Positions 9,412 through 18,958 are shown, counted from the stretch's first letter. The stretch is DNA of 64,000 nucleotides from Campylobacter sp. RM6914 (GCF_004803835.1 NZ_CP012545.1:1178001-1242000), one strand, 5' to 3'. Numbers and translations are program-made. The notes: generated by a model from the letters alone, not told the origin.

Positions 9412-10191
9412 ATGAAAGTTGATCTACACAACCACACAACTCTTTGTAATCACGCAACAGGCGAGATAGACGAGTATATTAAACAAGCTATCAAACTTAA
9501 TTGCGAAATTTACGGCATTAGCGACCATGCCCCCATGAAATACGACGAGGCTTATAGAATGAGCTTTGCGCAAATGAATTTATATGAAAGCATGGTTTTA
9601 AAAGCAAAAGAGGATTTTAAAGACAAAATTAAAATTTTACTTGGATACGAGGTTGATTTTTTAGAGGGTTTTATAGATGAGCGCGTTTTGGCTCGTGATG
9701 TGGATTATTTTATCGGTTCTGTGCATTTTATAGGCGGTTGGGGATTTGACAACCCTGAATTTATAGGCGAATACTCAAACAAAAACATAGACGATATTTG
9801 GCGAGAGTACTTTGCTTGTATCAAGCAGTTAGCAAAATGCGGTAAATTTGATATAGTCGGGCATTTTGACCTGATGAAATTATTTAATTTTATGCCAAAA
9901 ACAGATATTAGAATTTTAGCTAAAGATGCCATAAAAGAGATAAAAAAAGCAAATTTAGCTCTTGAAATAAACTCTGCAGGTCTTAGAAAACCGGCAGCAG
10001 AGCAATATCCAAGTGTTGAGCTTTTAGAGCTTATTTATGAAGCGCAAATACCAATAAGCTTTGGCTCTGACGCGCACGATCCTTTGCAGGTCGGAGCAGA
10101 TAACGGCTTATGTGAAAATTTGGCTCGGAAAATGGGCTTTAATAAGTGTGTAAGTTACGAAAAAAGAGATAGGTATTTTGTTAAATTTTAA
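9412..10191 (+). CDS. PHP-domain histidinol-phosphatase, HisJ/HisK type
   Basis: Likely hydrolyses L-histidinol phosphate in histidine synthesis. The 259 residues have the PHP metal-binding signatures: DLHNHTTLCNHATG at the start, GISDHAPM near residue 40, GYEVDF near 83, GSVHFIGGW near 103, a VGHFDLMK motif near residue 150 and a C-terminal GSDAHDP. AAAGGAC precedes the ATG. It is divergent from cheZ and alone on its strand before glnA. A polymerase-type PHP protein is excluded by its small size. Confidence 0.85.
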   Translation: MKVDLHNHTTLCNHATGEIDEYIKQAIKLNCEIYGISDHAPMKYDEAYRMSFAQMNLYESMVLKAKEDFKDKIKILLGYEVDFLEGFIDERVLARDVDYFIGSVHFIGGWGFDNPEFIGEYSNKNIDDIWREYFACIKQLAKCGKFDIVGHFDLMKLFNFMPKTDIRILAKDAIKEIKKANLALEINSAGLRKPAAEQYPSVELLELIYEAQIPISFGSDAHDPLQVGADNGLCENLARKMGFNKCVSYEKRDRYFVKF

Positions 10192-10238
10192 AATGGGTAT
10201 AAATTTTATATAAAGTTAAACTTAAAAGTTAGATTTTG

Positions 10239-10247
10239 TGATATAAT
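10239..10247 (+). promoter_or_regulatory. Extended -10 promoter of glnA
   Basis: TGaTATAAT is a near-ideal campylobacterial sigma-70 extended -10, about 28 bases before the glnA start. A ribosome site AAAAGGAG lies just ahead of the ATG. No sigma-54 GG-N10-GC element was seen in this gap. Confidence 0.7.
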
Positions 10248-10275
10248 TCAAAAATACAATCCAAAAGGAGAATAT

Positions 10276-11706
10276 ATGGGAAAATTTGTAAATAGTGTCG
10301 ATGAATTTTTCGACTTTTGCAAACAACACGAAGTTAGATTTATAGATTTTAGATACACCGATATGAACGGTGCTTGGCATAGCATAAGTTACAACGCAAA
10401 AGTTGTAGAAAAAGGAAATTTTGAAAACGGTATACCTTTTGACGCAAGTTCTACAGGCGGTTGGCAGCCTATCGACAAAAGCGATATGATACTGATGCCT
10501 GACGCTGCTAGTGCATTTTTAGACCCTTTTACGGCAGATATCACGGCTGTTGTTTTTTGTGATGTTTATGACATATATAAAGGTCAAATGTATGAAAAAT
10601 GCCCACGCTCTATAGCTAAAAAAGCAATGTCTTACGTAAAAGAAAGCGGCATGGGTGATGTAGCGTTTTTTGGTCCTGAGAACGAATTTTTTGTATTTGA
10701 TAACGTTAAAATCATCGATAGCCCAAACTGTGCAATGTTTGAAGTTGATACAGAAGAAGGTATCTGGAATGACGGCAAAGACTTTAAAGATAGCTACAAC
10801 ACAGGTCACAGACCTCGCACAAAGGGAGGATATCTAGCAACGGGACCGGTTGATAGTATGGTCGATCTACGTGCTGAGATGGTAAATGTTTTAGAGCAAG
10901 TAGGTCTTGAGCCATTTGTAGTTCACCATGAAGTAGCACAAGGTCAAGGTGAGATCGGTGTAAAATTTGGAACACTTGTCGAAGCTGCCGATAATGTTCA
11001 AATTTATAAATACGTAGTTAAAATGGTGGCTCATCTAAACGGCAAAACCGCAACTTTCATGCCAAAACCTCTTTATGGAGATAATGGAAGCGGTATGCAT
11101 GTCCACCAGTCTGTATGGAAAGATGGTAAGAATTTATTTTATGGAGAGGGCAACTACTCAAATTTAAGTGATTTTGCTCGCTGGTATATAGGTGGAATTT
11201 TAAAACACGCAAGAAGTGTTGCAGCCTTTACAAACCCAAGCACAAACAGCTACAAACGCCTAATCCCAGGCTTTGAAGCACCATCGATCTTAACTTATTC
11301 AAGCCAAAACCGCTCTGCTTCTATACGTATCCCTTACGGCTCAGGAGAAAAATCAGTCCGTGCCGAAATGCGCTTTCCTGATAGCACCGCTAACCCGTAT
11401 TTGGCATTTTCAGCAATGCTTATGGCTGGTCTTGACGGCGTTAAAAACAAATACGAGCCGGTTGGACCGATGGATGAAAATTTATTTAAACTTACTCTTG
11501 ATGAAATTCGCCAAAAGGGTATCGAACAACTTCCGCACACTCTTCGTGGCAGTTTAGAAGCACTTATTAGAGATAATGAATACCTAAAACCTGTAATGTC
11601 TGAAGTGTTTGTGGATGCGTTCCAGCATTATAAATTTGAAACACAAGTTTGGCCATACGAAGCTCGTCCAACAGCATACGAGTTTAAAACCTGCTACTCT
11701 TGCTAA
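10276..11706 (+). CDS. glnA: Type I glutamine synthetase
   Basis: Assimilates ammonia: glutamate + NH3 + ATP to glutamine, in the cytoplasm. The 476 residues have all GSI blocks: [20 protein letters not shown] with metal-ligand Glu, [28 protein letters not shown] and the nucleotide loop IRIPYGSG. The adenylylation loop reads DENLFKL, with Phe404 where enteric GSI has the modified Tyr (NLYDL). Covalent control by GlnE is therefore impossible; I recall the same substitution in H. pylori. A strong own promoter and a terminator make it a single-gene unit. Confidence 0.97.
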   Translation: MGKFVNSVDEFFDFCKQHEVRFIDFRYTDMNGAWHSISYNAKVVEKGNFENGIPFDASSTGGWQPIDKSDMILMPDAASAFLDPFTADITAVVFCDVYDIYKGQMYEKCPRSIAKKAMSYVKESGMGDVAFFGPENEFFVFDNVKIIDSPNCAMFEVDTEEGIWNDGKDFKDSYNTGHRPRTKGGYLATGPVDSMVDLRAEMVNVLEQVGLEPFVVHHEVAQGQGEIGVKFGTLVEAADNVQIYKYVVKMVAHLNGKTATFMPKPLYGDNGSGMHVHQSVWKDGKNLFYGEGNYSNLSDFARWYIGGILKHARSVAAFTNPSTNSYKRLIPGFEAPSILTYSSQNRSASIRIPYGSGEKSVRAEMRFPDSTANPYLAFSAMLMAGLDGVKNKYEPVGPMDENLFKLTLDEIRQKGIEQLPHTLRGSLEALIRDNEYLKPVMSEVFVDAFQHYKFETQVWPYEARPTAYEFKTCYSC

Positions 11707-11713
11707 AAAACAT

Positions 11714-11731
11714 AGGGGCGCTTAAGCCCCT
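11714..11731 (+). terminator. Intrinsic terminator after glnA
   Basis: Stem AGGGGC with GCCCCT around a six-base loop, followed by TTAAATTTTA. It starts eight bases after the glnA stop. It also ends the small lipoprotein gene that converges from the right. Confidence 0.7.
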
Positions 11732-11748
11732 TAAATTTTAATTACTTA

Positions 11749-11853
11749 TCACTTTGTTGATCTATGCATCGGGTGTTGGTAATCGTTGCGCTCGCAACCA
11801 ATAAAACTAAACACAACAGCACCTAAAACGATAGCTAAAAATAATTTTTTCAT
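11749..11853 (-). CDS. Very small predicted lipoprotein (34 aa)
   Basis: A short gene between glnA and dnaX. The product starts MKKLFLAIVLGAVVFSF and reaches a lipobox FIGC at residues 17-20, then only 14 residues (ERNDYQHPM and HRSTK). A good ribosome site, AAGGTGAT, lies seven bases upstream of the ATG, and the frame ends in TGA just before the shared glnA terminator. A mature lipopeptide of about 15 residues is unusual. The complete signal peptide, lipobox and ribosome site together support a real gene; the function is unknown. Confidence 0.6.
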   Translation of the reverse strand: MKKLFLAIVLGAVVFSFIGCERNDYQHPMHRSTK

Positions 11854-11945
11854 AAAATATCACCTTTTTGTTTTTAATTTGATTATATCAGAAATTTATC
11901 ATTTTTTGAGTAAAATCAATCCAAAATTTTACCCAAGGATAGATC

Positions 11946-13565
11946 TTGCAAGCATTAGCACTTAAATACAGACCGAAAAATTTTGACGAACTCATAGGTC
12001 AAGAAGCAGTTAGTAAAAGTCTGACTCACGCTTTGCAAGAGGGTCGCATAAGTCACGCATATCTCTTTTCCGGACTTAGGGGAAGCGGTAAAACATCAAG
12101 TGCTAGGATATTTTCTAAGGCGCTTGTTTGCGAACAAGGTCCAACATCTCATCCATGCGAAATATGCTCTCACTGTCAAATGGCAAACGAAAGCAGACAC
12201 ATGGACATCATCGAAATGGACGCCGCAAGTCATAGAAAAATAGACGATATAAGAGAGCTAATCGAACAAACAAAATACGCTCCCGCGGCCGCAAGATATA
12301 AAATTTTTATCATTGACGAAGTTCATATGCTAACAAAAGAGGCATTTAATGCACTTTTAAAAACACTGGAAGAGCCGCCAAGCTATGTCAAATTTATACT
12401 TGCCACGACCGACCCGCTAAAGCTTCCTGCAACCGTGCTTTCGCGCACACAACATTTTAGATTTAAGCAAATTAGCAAACACAACATCATAAAGCATCTT
12501 GAATTTATTCTGAGCAAAGAGGGAATTTCTTATGAGAAAGAGGCATTAGAGATCCTTGCTAGAAGCGGATCAGGCTCACTTAGAGACACTCTTACTTTAC
12601 TTGATCAAGCCATTATTTTTAGCACAACCCACATCACTCAAACAGCAGTCGCTTCCATGCTAGGACTACTTGATCCCATAAAAATAGAAGAGATCTTAGA
12701 TGTCGTTATCTTAGGTGATAAGGATAAATTAAAAGAGCTGGTTTTGGAGCTTGAAATTTATGAACCGGAAATGATAATAGATGAGTTAATCATAAATTTA
12801 AAAGAGAAATTTCTAAATAACGATCCAAAATTTTCATTGTTGATCTACGAGAGATTTTTTAGAATTTTATCACAAACAAAGGGTATGTTAAGCGTTTCTA
12901 GCGACAATGGTTTCATACTAACGATAATGCTTTTTATGATGATAGAAGCACTAAATTTAAAGACGATAGATGAAGCTATTGTTTCACTTCAAACATCTAA
13001 ACAAACTAATCAAGCACAAAATTTAACGCAAAAGTCGACAACAGTAATAAATTCAAACACTCCAAATTTAGCACAAAATGACCCTTATGCTTTGTTCTTA
13101 TCAAAAATTTATGACCGCGACTACGAACTTGGCGAGTGTTTTAAAAGATGTATCGAATTTCAAGACTTTAAGCAAAACACTATGTATTTAAGCTCGGGCG
13201 CAATGGGTGAAGATCAAACCAAAATGCGAAACAGCTCAAAAATCATAATGCAAATTCTTCGCGCCTGCTTTGGAAATAGTGCAAATATCAAGATCGTAGC
13301 AAAAGAACAAAAGCCCTTAAATAAGCCAAAAAACGAGAACTCAAGCCTATCTTACTTGGATGCAGAGCTTTCAAATTTAAATATAGATCAAAATTTATCA
13401 CAAACACAACCTCATCCAAAACCCATCGAAGTAAAGCCTATTATCACTCCAAGTATAAATTTCAATGGGCAAAAAAGCCCTGAAGAGCTTGAGAGGCTAA
13501 AACAAGAGGGCGTAATAAAAGAGGCAAACAAGCTTTTTGGCGAACCGCAAATCATCAAAAGCTAA
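11946..13565 (+). CDS. dnaX: DNA polymerase III subunit gamma/tau
   Basis: Clamp-loader ATPase of the replicative polymerase. The 539 residues start MQALALKYRPKNFDELIGQE from a TTG codon at 11946, with AAGGAT before it. Walker A GLRGSGKTSSARIF lies near residue 45, a zinc module CEQGPTSHPCEICSHC follows, then Walker B IFIIDEVHML and the sensor segment ATTDPLKLPATVLSR. The C-terminal 130 residues are Asn/Gln/Lys-rich and poorly conserved, as expected. It converges with the cupin gene, overlapping by 11 bases. Confidence 0.95.
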   Translation: MQALALKYRPKNFDELIGQEAVSKSLTHALQEGRISHAYLFSGLRGSGKTSSARIFSKALVCEQGPTSHPCEICSHCQMANESRHMDIIEMDAASHRKIDDIRELIEQTKYAPAAARYKIFIIDEVHMLTKEAFNALLKTLEEPPSYVKFILATTDPLKLPATVLSRTQHFRFKQISKHNIIKHLEFILSKEGISYEKEALEILARSGSGSLRDTLTLLDQAIIFSTTHITQTAVASMLGLLDPIKIEEILDVVILGDKDKLKELVLELEIYEPEMIIDELIINLKEKFLNNDPKFSLLIYERFFRILSQTKGMLSVSSDNGFILTIMLFMMIEALNLKTIDEAIVSLQTSKQTNQAQNLTQKSTTVINSNTPNLAQNDPYALFLSKIYDRDYELGECFKRCIEFQDFKQNTMYLSSGAMGEDQTKMRNSSKIIMQILRACFGNSANIKIVAKEQKPLNKPKNENSSLSYLDAELSNLNIDQNLSQTQPHPKPIEVKPIITPSINFNGQKSPEELERLKQEGVIKEANKLFGEPQIIKS

Positions 13566-13875
13566 AAAAACAAAGCCAGATACACTCTTGTGATGTATAG
13601 CTGACTTGATGCTTTGTATGCGCTTTGATAAAAAGCGTATCGCCTCTATTTAGTGAAATTTTATCGCCGTTTTCATATCTAATCTTAGCTTCGCCATCAA
13701 GCAAACAAACCCACTCGTCCTCGTCATTATCTTGCCATTTTGTAGTTTGCCCGCTTGATAAAATTCGTTCAACTCGTATTTTTTCATTTTTAAAAAATTC
13801 GTCTACTATCTCAAATTTTGATGAGAAATTTAAATTTTTAAAGATGTTTTGCCTATCTTCACTCAGATGACCCAT
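13555..13875 (-). CDS. Small cupin-domain protein
   Basis: A 106-residue single-domain cupin. Beta-barrel motifs are visible: DEDEWVCLLDGEAKIRYENGD in the first motif, LNRGDTLFIKAHTKHQV in the second, with His70s metal-type ligands. Such proteins bind metals or small ligands, but no substrate can be named. The start overlaps the ccoS stop by 17 bases, so it is the last gene of the ccoI-ccoS unit. Confidence 0.8.
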   Translation of the reverse strand: MGHLSEDRQNIFKNLNFSSKFEIVDEFFKNEKIRVERILSSGQTTKWQDNDEDEWVCLLDGEAKIRYENGDKISLNRGDTLFIKAHTKHQVSYTSQECIWLCFFSF

Positions 13876-14092
13876 AGCTTTTTTCCTTGCGTTTTTTTAT
13901 CGCTTCTTTCTTTCGCTTTTCAAGCTCATAGGCATCATTTAAAGCATCCTCTCCATCAAAGCTTGCCCCATCAAGAAATTTACGATAGTCCTCAAATTGA
14001 TGATTTTTAATCCCCCAAATAACGCCAAAAAGCCCGCATGCCCCTATTAAAATAGAAATTCCAAGCATTATCGCTAAAACCAAATCATCCAT
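13859..14092 (-). CDS. ccoS: cbb3-type cytochrome oxidase assembly protein CcoS
   Basis: A 77-residue one-helix inner-membrane protein required to mature the cbb3 oxidase. It has an N-terminal transmembrane segment (AIMLGISILIGACGLFGVIWGI) followed by the CcoS-like NHQFEDYRKFLDG and a charged tail. The start overlaps the end of ccoI by 19 bases, the usual ccoI-ccoS coupling. Size and context make the call strong. Confidence 0.88.
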   Translation of the reverse strand: MDDLVLAIMLGISILIGACGLFGVIWGIKNHQFEDYRKFLDGASFDGEDALNDAYELEKRKKEAIKKRKEKSYGSSE

Positions 14093-16461
14093 TTTTTTGC
14101 CTTAAAAGTTGATTTTATCCTTAGTGAATTTAATATCACGACTATCGAGCTAAGCGACATAGAAAGTGCGGCAAACAGCGGTATAACATATCCCATAACC
14201 GCCAAAGGCACGGTTAAAGCGTTATAGCAAAGGCTAAAGGCTAAATTTTGCTTTATCGTCCTAAATGTTCTTTTTGCCAAGACCATGCTGTCGCCAAAGG
14301 CTGTTATATCGTCGTTTAAAAGTGCGATATCGCTTCTTTCCAAGCTTATATCAGCACCACTGCCCATGCAAACTCCAACTTGGGCTTTACTCATAGCGAG
14401 ACTGTCGTTTATACCATCTCCTACAAAAACAACTCTTTTGCCGTCTTCTACAAGCTTTGCTACGAATTTGGCCTTTTCATCAGGAAGCGCATTTGCCTTG
14501 TATTTAAGTTTAAGTTCGTCTGCTACCTTTTTGACGTTTTTTTCATTATCACCGCTAAGCACGTAGGCGCTTATGCCTAATTTTTTTAGGCTTTGCACGC
14601 ACTCTTTCACGCCACTTTTTAGCTCATCTTTTAATACAAATTTAGCCACAAGCTCGCCATCATAAGCCACAAAATACCCTGCATTATCATCTTGTAAGGT
14701 GAGCGAATTTTCACGCATAAACCTAGCACTTCCGCCAAGTAAATTTCTACCCTCAAAATCCGCCATTACGCCCTTTGCTGCGATCTCTTTTACATTTGTT
14801 ATATTAACGCTTTTTGCTTCTTTTAGATAGGTTGCTACAGTAACACTTACGGGATGTTTTGAAGCTAAAGCGATAGAAAGTATTAGCCCGTCATCTATAT
14901 CTTTAAATTTAGCAAATTCACTAACTGTCAAATTTGCCTTCGTAAGAGTTCCTGTTTTATCAAAAACAACCGTATCACACTTTGCCAAGCTCTCTATAAA
15001 TTTAGCCTCTTTAAATAAAACTCCTCTTCTAAGCCCTGTCCCAAGCGCGCTTAAAGTCGCCACCGGAGTTGCTAAAGCAAGAGCGCAAGGGCAAGCGATG
15101 ACGATAACAGATATGGCGATGACGATAGCTTTTTCAAACCATGCCGTATAAAAATAATACCCAAACGTAAGCAATGCGATACTTAAGATCACAAGCGAAA
15201 ATTTAGATGAAATTTCATTTGCGAGCTGCTCTATGCGTGGTTTTTTAATTGTTGCATTTTCAAGCATCGATATAATTTTATTTAAAAGCGAGTTTTCAAA
15301 ACTGGCATTTGCCCTGTAATAAACTACTCCGTCAAGACATATCGAGCCGCTTTTTAACTCATCATTTACACCCAAAAACACAGGCAAACTCTCTCCGCTA
15401 AGGCTTGAAAGATCAAAGCTAGCCTCTCCGCTAGTCACGACACCGTCTATAAGTGCTTTGTCCCCTGCTTTTAGCACGATGGTTTCACCAACTTTAACAT
15501 CCTTAATGTTTTTACTAGTTACAGCACCATCTTTTGCTACGCTAACTTCGCTTAAAGATAATAAATTTAGCCCATCAAGAGTATCGTTTGCCCGTTTTTT
15601 ACTTAAAATTTCTAAAAATTTACCGATAAAAACAAAGGTGATTATCATCGCGACAGAGTCAAAATACACCTCTCCAACGCGCGAAAACATCGAATACACC
15701 GAATAGCTATACGCTAAAGTCGCTCCGGTAACCACAAGCAGATCCATGTTTGGCGTTCTTGTTTTTAAAGCTATTTTTGCCCCTGAAAAAAACGCCGATC
15801 CCGTATAAAACAGCACAGGAGTAGCAAGTATAAACTCGGCAAAATTTAAAATATCTCTAACATTTTTGTCGATACCCGTAAAATACCCGGCATACTGGGC
15901 TATGGCTATCCACATGATGTTCATCACGCAAAACACTCCGACAAGTAGCTTTATATAAAAATCACGCCTTTTTGCCGACATTCTAAGCTCTTCTTGCCCT
16001 GCATCATACGCATATGCTCTATATCCCACGGCACTTATGGCATTTAAAATTTCAGCCAAACCGACTTGCTCTTCATCCCAGATAACGACAGCTTTGTTAT
16101 TTGTTGAATTTATACTAGCCTCAACGACACCCTTTGTAGAAAAAAATACCTTTTCGTTTAGCCAGATACAAGCCGAGCAGTGAATTCCCTCTATCACTAA
16201 ACTTATCTTTTTAAAGCCGTTTTCATCTTTTACATACTCATCATATAAGCTTTGTATACTTTGAGTGGTGCTATTTTGGGTATTTTGCGGACTTAGGGTG
16301 TTTGTTCCAAGCCGAGAGTAAAACTCGTCAAATCCGCCATTGTGTAAAATTTCATAGACATTAGCGCAACCCGTGCAACAAAATTTTTCTCCATTTTGAT
16401 TTACTATCGCACAATCATCGTCAAAGCTTAGCCTACAATGCGAGCATTTAAATTTTGGCAT
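14074..16461 (-). CDS. ccoI: Copper-transporting P1B-type ATPase CcoI (FixI type)
   Basis: Inner-membrane copper pump feeding the cbb3 oxidase. The 795 residues begin with a cysteine-rich domain (C6, C9, C17, C28, C29, C32) typical of FixI/CcoI rather than of detoxifying CopA. Next come a heavy-metal domain GIHCSACIW, eight membrane segments with the metal-passage motif ACPCALALATP, the phosphorylation site DKTGTLT, the HP motif SKHPVSV and GDGINDSLAM. The ccoS gene overlaps its end, which settles the sub-type. Expression is probably from the gap at 16462-16621. Confidence 0.92.
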   Translation of the reverse strand: MPKFKCSHCRLSFDDDCAIVNQNGEKFCCTGCANVYEILHNGGFDEFYSRLGTNTLSPQNTQNSTTQSIQSLYDEYVKDENGFKKISLVIEGIHCSACIWLNEKVFFSTKGVVEASINSTNNKAVVIWDEEQVGLAEILNAISAVGYRAYAYDAGQEELRMSAKRRDFYIKLLVGVFCVMNIMWIAIAQYAGYFTGIDKNVRDILNFAEFILATPVLFYTGSAFFSGAKIALKTRTPNMDLLVVTGATLAYSYSVYSMFSRVGEVYFDSVAMIITFVFIGKFLEILSKKRANDTLDGLNLLSLSEVSVAKDGAVTSKNIKDVKVGETIVLKAGDKALIDGVVTSGEASFDLSSLSGESLPVFLGVNDELKSGSICLDGVVYYRANASFENSLLNKIISMLENATIKKPRIEQLANEISSKFSLVILSIALLTFGYYFYTAWFEKAIVIAISVIVIACPCALALATPVATLSALGTGLRRGVLFKEAKFIESLAKCDTVVFDKTGTLTKANLTVSEFAKFKDIDDGLILSIALASKHPVSVTVATYLKEAKSVNITNVKEIAAKGVMADFEGRNLLGGSARFMRENSLTLQDDNAGYFVAYDGELVAKFVLKDELKSGVKECVQSLKKLGISAYVLSGDNEKNVKKVADELKLKYKANALPDEKAKFVAKLVEDGKRVVFVGDGINDSLAMSKAQVGVCMGSGADISLERSDIALLNDDITAFGDSMVLAKRTFRTIKQNLAFSLCYNALTVPLAVMGYVIPLFAALSMSLSSIVVILNSLRIKSTFKAKKWMIWF

Positions 16462-16621
16462 GAATTACATTTTTCTTTCATATTTAGATTAAATTATTAT
16501 ACGGAAATTTCTCTTAAATTATATAAATTTGTGCTATAAATATTAAGCTGTAATTTTGATTTTATTTGATAAAATTATGCAATCTCTAAGTTTAGAGACA
16601 CTTTTACACTAGGCAAATTTT

Positions 16622-17385
16622 ATGTATTTTATCGGTATCGACATAGGTTCAACCTCAACAAAAGTGGCTGTATTAGACGCGGATAAAAATGAATTTATCG
16701 ATCTATTTTTACGTCCTACAGGCTTTAGTGCCGTAAATGTTGCGGATGAAATTTTAAATCAAAAAGACTATATTCCAAATTTTATAACGGCAACAGGGTA
16801 TGGCAGAGGTAAGTGTGAAATACGCAAATTTCACAACAACTGAAATTTTATGTCACGGACTTGGAGCGGATTTTTTATACCCGTATGACTGCACGGTTAT
16901 AGACGTCGGAGGGCAAGACACAAAGGCGATAAAAATGGTCTCTTCAAAGCCTGAAGACTTTATCATAAATGACAAATGCTCTGCGGGAACGAGTAAATTT
17001 TTAGAAGTTATGGCAAATCGCCTAGGGCTAGAACTAACCCAACTTTACAAAACCGCACAGCAAAATTTAAATATCAAAATCAGCTCAACTTGCACGGTTT
17101 TTTGCAGAGTCTGAGATAATCTCTCTCATATCAAACGGCGTTGAAAAAACACAAATAGCATATGCCATTATTGACTCTTCGACACAAAAAGTTGCTTCGC
17201 TCATAAAAAAACTTGAGAATGAAAGATACTTTTTAAGCAGAGGACTAAGTAACGTAGAACTGTTTAAAAATTTGCTCTCAAATCATCTTGGTAAAGAGAT
17301 TTTCGCTGATAAAAATGCAATATTTTGCGGTGCGATGGGAGCTGCTCTCATCGGCGCAAGAAAATCAAAGGAGAAAAAACAATGA
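16622..17385 (+). pseudogene. BadF/HgdC-type ATPase activator of dehydratase, two frameshifts
   Basis: ASKHA-fold ATPase that drives low-potential electron transfer to a 2-hydroxyacyl-CoA dehydratase or double-cubane protein (YjiL-like). The frame begins YFIGIDIGSTSTKVAVLDAD and shifts after GYGR near 16807, where one extra G occurs (AGAGGTAAG). It continues VSVKYANFTTTEILCHG, IDVGGQDTKAIK and the cluster-binding region NDKCSAGTSKFLEVMA. It shifts again at a run of six T at 17098-17103, then resumes AESEIISLISNG to GAMGAALIGA. Removing one base at each site restores about 254 codons. It may be a recent pseudogene or a pair of homopolymer sequencing errors. ATGA overlap with the next gene. Confidence 0.85.
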
Positions 17386-18491
17386 GAATGGAGTTTGACG
17401 CTTTAAAAAAGCGTAATGCAATGGCTCTTCAAGACATCAAAGCTCAAGGCAAGAAGATCGTAGGGAATTTTTGCACCTACACACCAAAGGAGATAATATA
17501 TGCCGCAAGGGCAATACCTATAAGCCTTTGTGCTTACGATGAAAGTCCGATAGATGCGGCTCAAAAAGAGCTTCCTCGCAACCTTTGCCCTCTTATTAAG
17601 GCGAGTTACGGATATGCATTAGCCAAAAAATGCCCCTACATGAACGCAAGCGATCTAGTTGTCGGTGAAACAACCTGTGATGGCAAAAAGAAGATGTATG
17701 AGATGCTTGCAAATCACAAAGATGTCTATGTCATGGAACTTCCAAATATGACAAACAAAAAAAGTCTAAAGCTTTGGAGCAAAGAGATAGCGGAATTTAA
17801 AGAATTTATAGAGAATAAATTTAAAACCAAAATCACCGATGAAGCGCTGCTTGAAACGATAAAAATTTATAACCAAGAGCGTGAGATAATGTGCGAACTT
17901 ATGGATCTTAGTAAGGCGAACCCAAGCCTGATAAAAGGCAGCGAGATACATCAAATTTTATTTGCAAGCGACTTTATCTACGATAAACAAGAAAAAATCT
18001 CCACGCTTCGCTCTTTCATAGATGCTATAAAAGAGAGCACGCCACCAAAAGAACACAAAAAACATATCTTAATCACAGGCTGTCCAAGCGGTGGTATATA
18101 TGAAAAGATAATCAAACAAATCGAAGATCTAGGTGCAGACGTGGTTGCATTTGAAAACTGCACGGGAACTAAAAACTATAAAAACTTAATCCAAACCGAT
18201 GGCGACTTGATAGAAAATATCGCCAAACGCTATCTAAAAATCCCATGCTCGGTAATGTATCAAAACAATGACAGAGGTGAGATCATCAAATCCATGGTAA
18301 AAGAGTACGAAGTAAATGGTGTCATAGACGTTGTTTTAAGCGGTTGTCACACATACGCGATAGAAACAAATAAAATCAAAATCGCAAGCAAAGAAGTCGG
18401 TGCAAACTACATGAGCTTAGAGAGTGATTACTCAAAACAAGATGTAGGACAAATTCGCACACGACTTGAAGCTTTTATAGAACTATTATGA
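17382..18491 (+). CDS. Double-cubane-cluster anaerobic reductase (YjiM/HgdB-like)
   Basis: Member of the 2-hydroxyacyl-CoA dehydratase D-component family. From the ATG at 17382 (AAAGGAG upstream, overlapping the previous stop as ATGA) it has 369 residues. Conserved cysteine segments are GNFCTYTPKEI, NLCPLIKASYGYA, ETTCDGKKKMYE, ITGCPSGG, ENCTG and LSGCHTYA; these match proteins carrying an [Fe8S9] double-cubane cluster. These proteins need an ATPase reductase, encoded by the frameshifted gene just before. The physiological substrate is unknown. This gene itself is intact. Confidence 0.82.
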   Translation: MRMEFDALKKRNAMALQDIKAQGKKIVGNFCTYTPKEIIYAARAIPISLCAYDESPIDAAQKELPRNLCPLIKASYGYALAKKCPYMNASDLVVGETTCDGKKKMYEMLANHKDVYVMELPNMTNKKSLKLWSKEIAEFKEFIENKFKTKITDEALLETIKIYNQEREIMCELMDLSKANPSLIKGSEIHQILFASDFIYDKQEKISTLRSFIDAIKESTPPKEHKKHILITGCPSGGIYEKIIKQIEDLGADVVAFENCTGTKNYKNLIQTDGDLIENIAKRYLKIPCSVMYQNNDRGEIIKSMVKEYEVNGVIDVVLSGCHTYAIETNKIKIASKEVGANYMSLESDYSKQDVGQIRTRLEAFIELL

Positions 18492-18580
18492 TAAATTTAG
18501 AGCGAAATTTTCGCCCTTTTGCTTAAGCTCCTTTAAATACCGTTACGAGTAAAATTAGATAAAATTTTTAAGGAGTTTTT

Positions 18581-18958
18581 ATGGAAATTTTTCAAACACA
18601 ACTTTCTAAAACACGCAAAGCTCACTACTCCCCTGCAGTGCTGCACGGCGACATACTTTACGTTTCAGGGCAACTAAGCATAGATCCGGTGACCATGAAA
18701 CTACCAAATGGTGGAGTTAGAGAGCATACACAACAAGCGCTTAAAAACTTACAAGCCGTCTTAGACCTATCAAACGCTAAAAAAGAAAATATCATCATGT
18801 GCAGGGTCTACACTCCAAATGTTGAATTTTGGGATGAGATAGATGACGAGTATGCGAAATTCTTTGGCGAGCACAAACCCGCTCGCGTAGTCGTGCCTAC
18901 GTCGACCTTACATTTTGGTTGTTTGGTAGAGATAGAAGCTCAAGTGGCAATGAGATAA
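18581..18958 (+). CDS. ridA: RidA family enamine/imine deaminase
   Basis: A 125-residue RidA (YjgF/YER057c) protein. The conserved HGDILYVSGQLSIDP lies near residue 25, IIMCRVYTPN near 72 carries the catalytic-type Arg, and CLVEIEAQVA forms the C-terminal strand. RidA hydrolyses reactive enamines such as 2-aminoacrylate released by PLP enzymes. It is followed 20 bases later by a PLP enzyme of the threonine-synthase family, a functionally sensible pair. AAGGAG precedes the ATG. Confidence 0.9.
   Translation: MEIFQTQLSKTRKAHYSPAVLHGDILYVSGQLSIDPVTMKLPNGGVREHTQQALKNLQAVLDLSNAKKENIIMCRVYTPNVEFWDEIDDEYAKFFGEHKPARVVVPTSTLHFGCLVEIEAQVAMR

Noticed and set aside
14285-14580. Plus-strand frames opposite ccoI
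   Set aside because: Shadow frames; the minus strand encodes conserved P-type ATPase motifs throughout.
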